64,000 nt of DNA, taken from assembly GCF_002723455.1 (NCBI RefSeq), contig NZ_PDUS01000001.1, forward strand, positions 68,991-132,990, read 5' to 3'. The position numbers were made by a program, and so were the translations under genes. Origin of the DNA: Pseudoalteromonas sp. 3D05 (GTDB taxonomy: Bacteria; Pseudomonadota; Gammaproteobacteria; Enterobacterales; Alteromonadaceae). The number at the start of each line of letters is the position of its first letter. Position 1 is the first letter of the stretch. Below, one piece after another: positions 63,105 through 64,000 of the stretch. The notes beneath the pieces were generated by a model. That model worked only from the letters and a program-made list of their open reading frames with translations, had not been told where the DNA came from and did not search any database.

Positions 63105-63824
63105 TTACCCGTGGTTTTGAATGTACTCCAGTGCTGTCATTTTCTTATAAGTGACATTTGAGTGCATAACATGGGCCGGAGCGGGGTCAACAACCTCAAT
63201 CGGTATGTCGTAGTTGCGCGCAATTTCCAATGCCATTTGCGTAATATTAACGCTAAATGACGTCCCCATAAATACGATTTTATCAGCCGCAAGCATTCGC
63301 GATTGAGCTTCACTAATACGATAAAGTTCAGTGTAATATTCATCAAATAGCAGCACAAAGGGCTTTAGCGATTGGTTAAGCACCGGCTGGGAGTTTTCAA
63401 TTTTAAACAGTTCAAGCAACGAATTATGCAAGCGGCTTTCGTTTACGTTATCCCAAGGTGTAGCTTGTGGTGTGACATCATCCCCCTGATGATGAAACAA
63501 CGTCATTTGATCAAGCCGGCCATGAATAGCAATGTACTCGCTGTTTCCTGCTTTACCGTCTAGTCCATCGATATTTTGCGTGATTAAGTTTTTATCGCTA
63601 AGCCAATGGTGTACCTCATTAGGACCATGATGTCGATAAGTCGCAAAACGATGGTAATACCATGCTAAAAACTCACGAGGATTGTTTTTATACATTGCGC
63701 GAGTGGCCATTTCCATTGGCGTATAGTTTTGACTGCCAATAGTCCAATAGCCATCTTCTCCACGAAAAGTTGGAATGCCACTAGCCGCACTCACACCAGC
63801 ACCTGTTATATAAAGAGTATTCAT
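63105..63824 (-). CDS. Sir2-family NAD-dependent deacylase
   Basis: A 239-residue sirtuin with GAGVSAASGIPTFRGEDGYW, TQNIDGLDGKAGN, catalytic His in YIAIHGRLDQM, and GTSFSVNI. No zinc-binding Cys set is present in the usual place after the catalytic His, unlike CobB, and the protein fits the class of zinc-less bacterial sirtuin-like proteins. Its ATG overlaps the TGA of the upstream gene (ATGA), so translation is coupled. Confidence 0.88.
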   Translation of the reverse strand: MNTLYITGAGVSAASGIPTFRGEDGYWTIGSQNYTPMEMATRAMYKNNPREFLAWYYHRFATYRHHGPNEVHHWLSDKNLITQNIDGLDGKAGNSEYIAIHGRLDQMTLFHHQGDDVTPQATPWDNVNESRLHNSLLELFKIENSQPVLNQSLKPFVLLFDEYYTELYRISEAQSRMLAADKIVFMGTSFSVNITQMALEIARNYDIPIEVVDPAPAHVMHSNVTYKKMTALEYIQNHG

Positions 63825-64000
63825 AAGGGGAACTTAACCTTATAACCAAGTACATCGGCTATTACTTTTTGATCATTATTCATGCCACCAATACGGTACA
63901 CGCTGCCTTGGTGTTCTAATAAGCCACGATGATCCATACTCGCTGTATCGGCTTTTGTCATTATTTGCCAATTATTTTTAGCTGCATCAAAGCGCCAAAC
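63821..64000 (-). CDS. C-terminus of a Kelch-repeat-like protein (runs off the right edge)
   Basis: The last 59 codons are seen, open from the window edge to a TGA at 63821-63823. They read VWRFDAAKNNWQIMTKADTA, then SVYRIGGMNNDQKVIADVLG and YKVKFPL. VYRIGGMN followed by a strand and W..M is the Kelch beta-propeller blade pattern. Its stop overlaps the sirtuin start. The full domain make-up cannot be seen. Confidence 0.7.
   Translation of the reverse strand, partial: VWRFDAAKNNWQIMTKADTASMDHRGLLEHQGSVYRIGGMNNDQKVIADVLGYKVKFPL

Noticed and set aside
1..64000. CRISPR arrays, tRNA or rRNA genes, prophage or integron structures
   Set aside because: No regularly spaced direct repeats, cloverleaf genes, ribosomal RNA, or phage or integrase genes were seen by reading; a covariance-model and profile search would be needed to exclude small cases.

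Overview
The window reads as chromosome from a marine gammaproteobacterium of the Alteromonadales, most like Pseudoalteromonas. This is inferred from gene content and from AT-rich, compactly spaced genes, not from a marker gene. The signs are several TonB-dependent receptors paired with MFS sugar importers and LacI regulators, large secreted proteases with PKD and PPC domains, a curli locus, a LytS/LytT pair beside an ABC permease-aminopeptidase fusion, and SoxR and Ohr/OhrR stress modules. I saw no rRNA, tRNA, CRISPR array or prophage.

Layout. 1-2.3 kb: start of a siderophore-type receptor, a frameshifted hotdog-like gene, a MITE, and the tail ends of two dead transporter genes. 2.3-5.1 kb: M9 collagenase. 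5.3-13.2 kb: sucrose locus (scrR, scrP, scrT, outer-membrane receptor, scrK) with TTAATCGATTAA operators. 13.4-15.5 kb: periplasmic catalase plus ankyrin protein. 15.6-18.1 kb: subtilase. 18.6-24.2 kb: curli locus (one 504-residue curlin, csgE, csgF, csgG, then csgD beyond a transposon-disrupted DoxX-like gene). 24.7-31.1 kb: trehalose locus (trehalase, MFS, LacI, receptor) with TGCAAACGTTTGCA operators. 31.5-33.3 kb: second subtilase. 33.6-40.0 kb: ABC transporter with fused M1 peptidase and divergent LytS/LytT. 40-48.8 kb: small redox and stress genes (SoxR with a canonical box, a zinc-ribbon rhomboid protease, AhpD-like and TetR genes with palindromic operators, an orphan mini-FliF). 49-55.2 kb: chemoreceptor, ohr/ohrR, reductase, acyltransferase, hydrolase. 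55.6-64 kb: two overlapping small genes, astB, a MITE-split membrane gene, a DUF4382 lipoprotein, SDR, GGDEF-EAL protein, sirtuin, and the end of a Kelch-like gene.

How it works together. The two sugar loci share one architecture: receptor at the outer membrane, MFS importer at the inner membrane, cytoplasmic cleavage enzyme, LacI repressor with its own palindrome at each promoter. Secreted collagenase and subtilases with PPC/PKD modules suggest growth on protein-rich particles, and curli plus c-di-GMP signalling suggest surface attachment.

The most unusual signal is a set of MITE-like repeats. Five copies of one family (about 315 bp when full length; TA target) and one copy of a second family (261 bp; TA target) have different terminal repeats. 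Both nevertheless contain a hairpin in which different but self-complementary stems flank the same internal-loop motif (TTTAGGCAAGGCA opposite AACGCAGTATAAA). Two genes are split by these elements, and both are restored in sequence when the element and one TA are removed.
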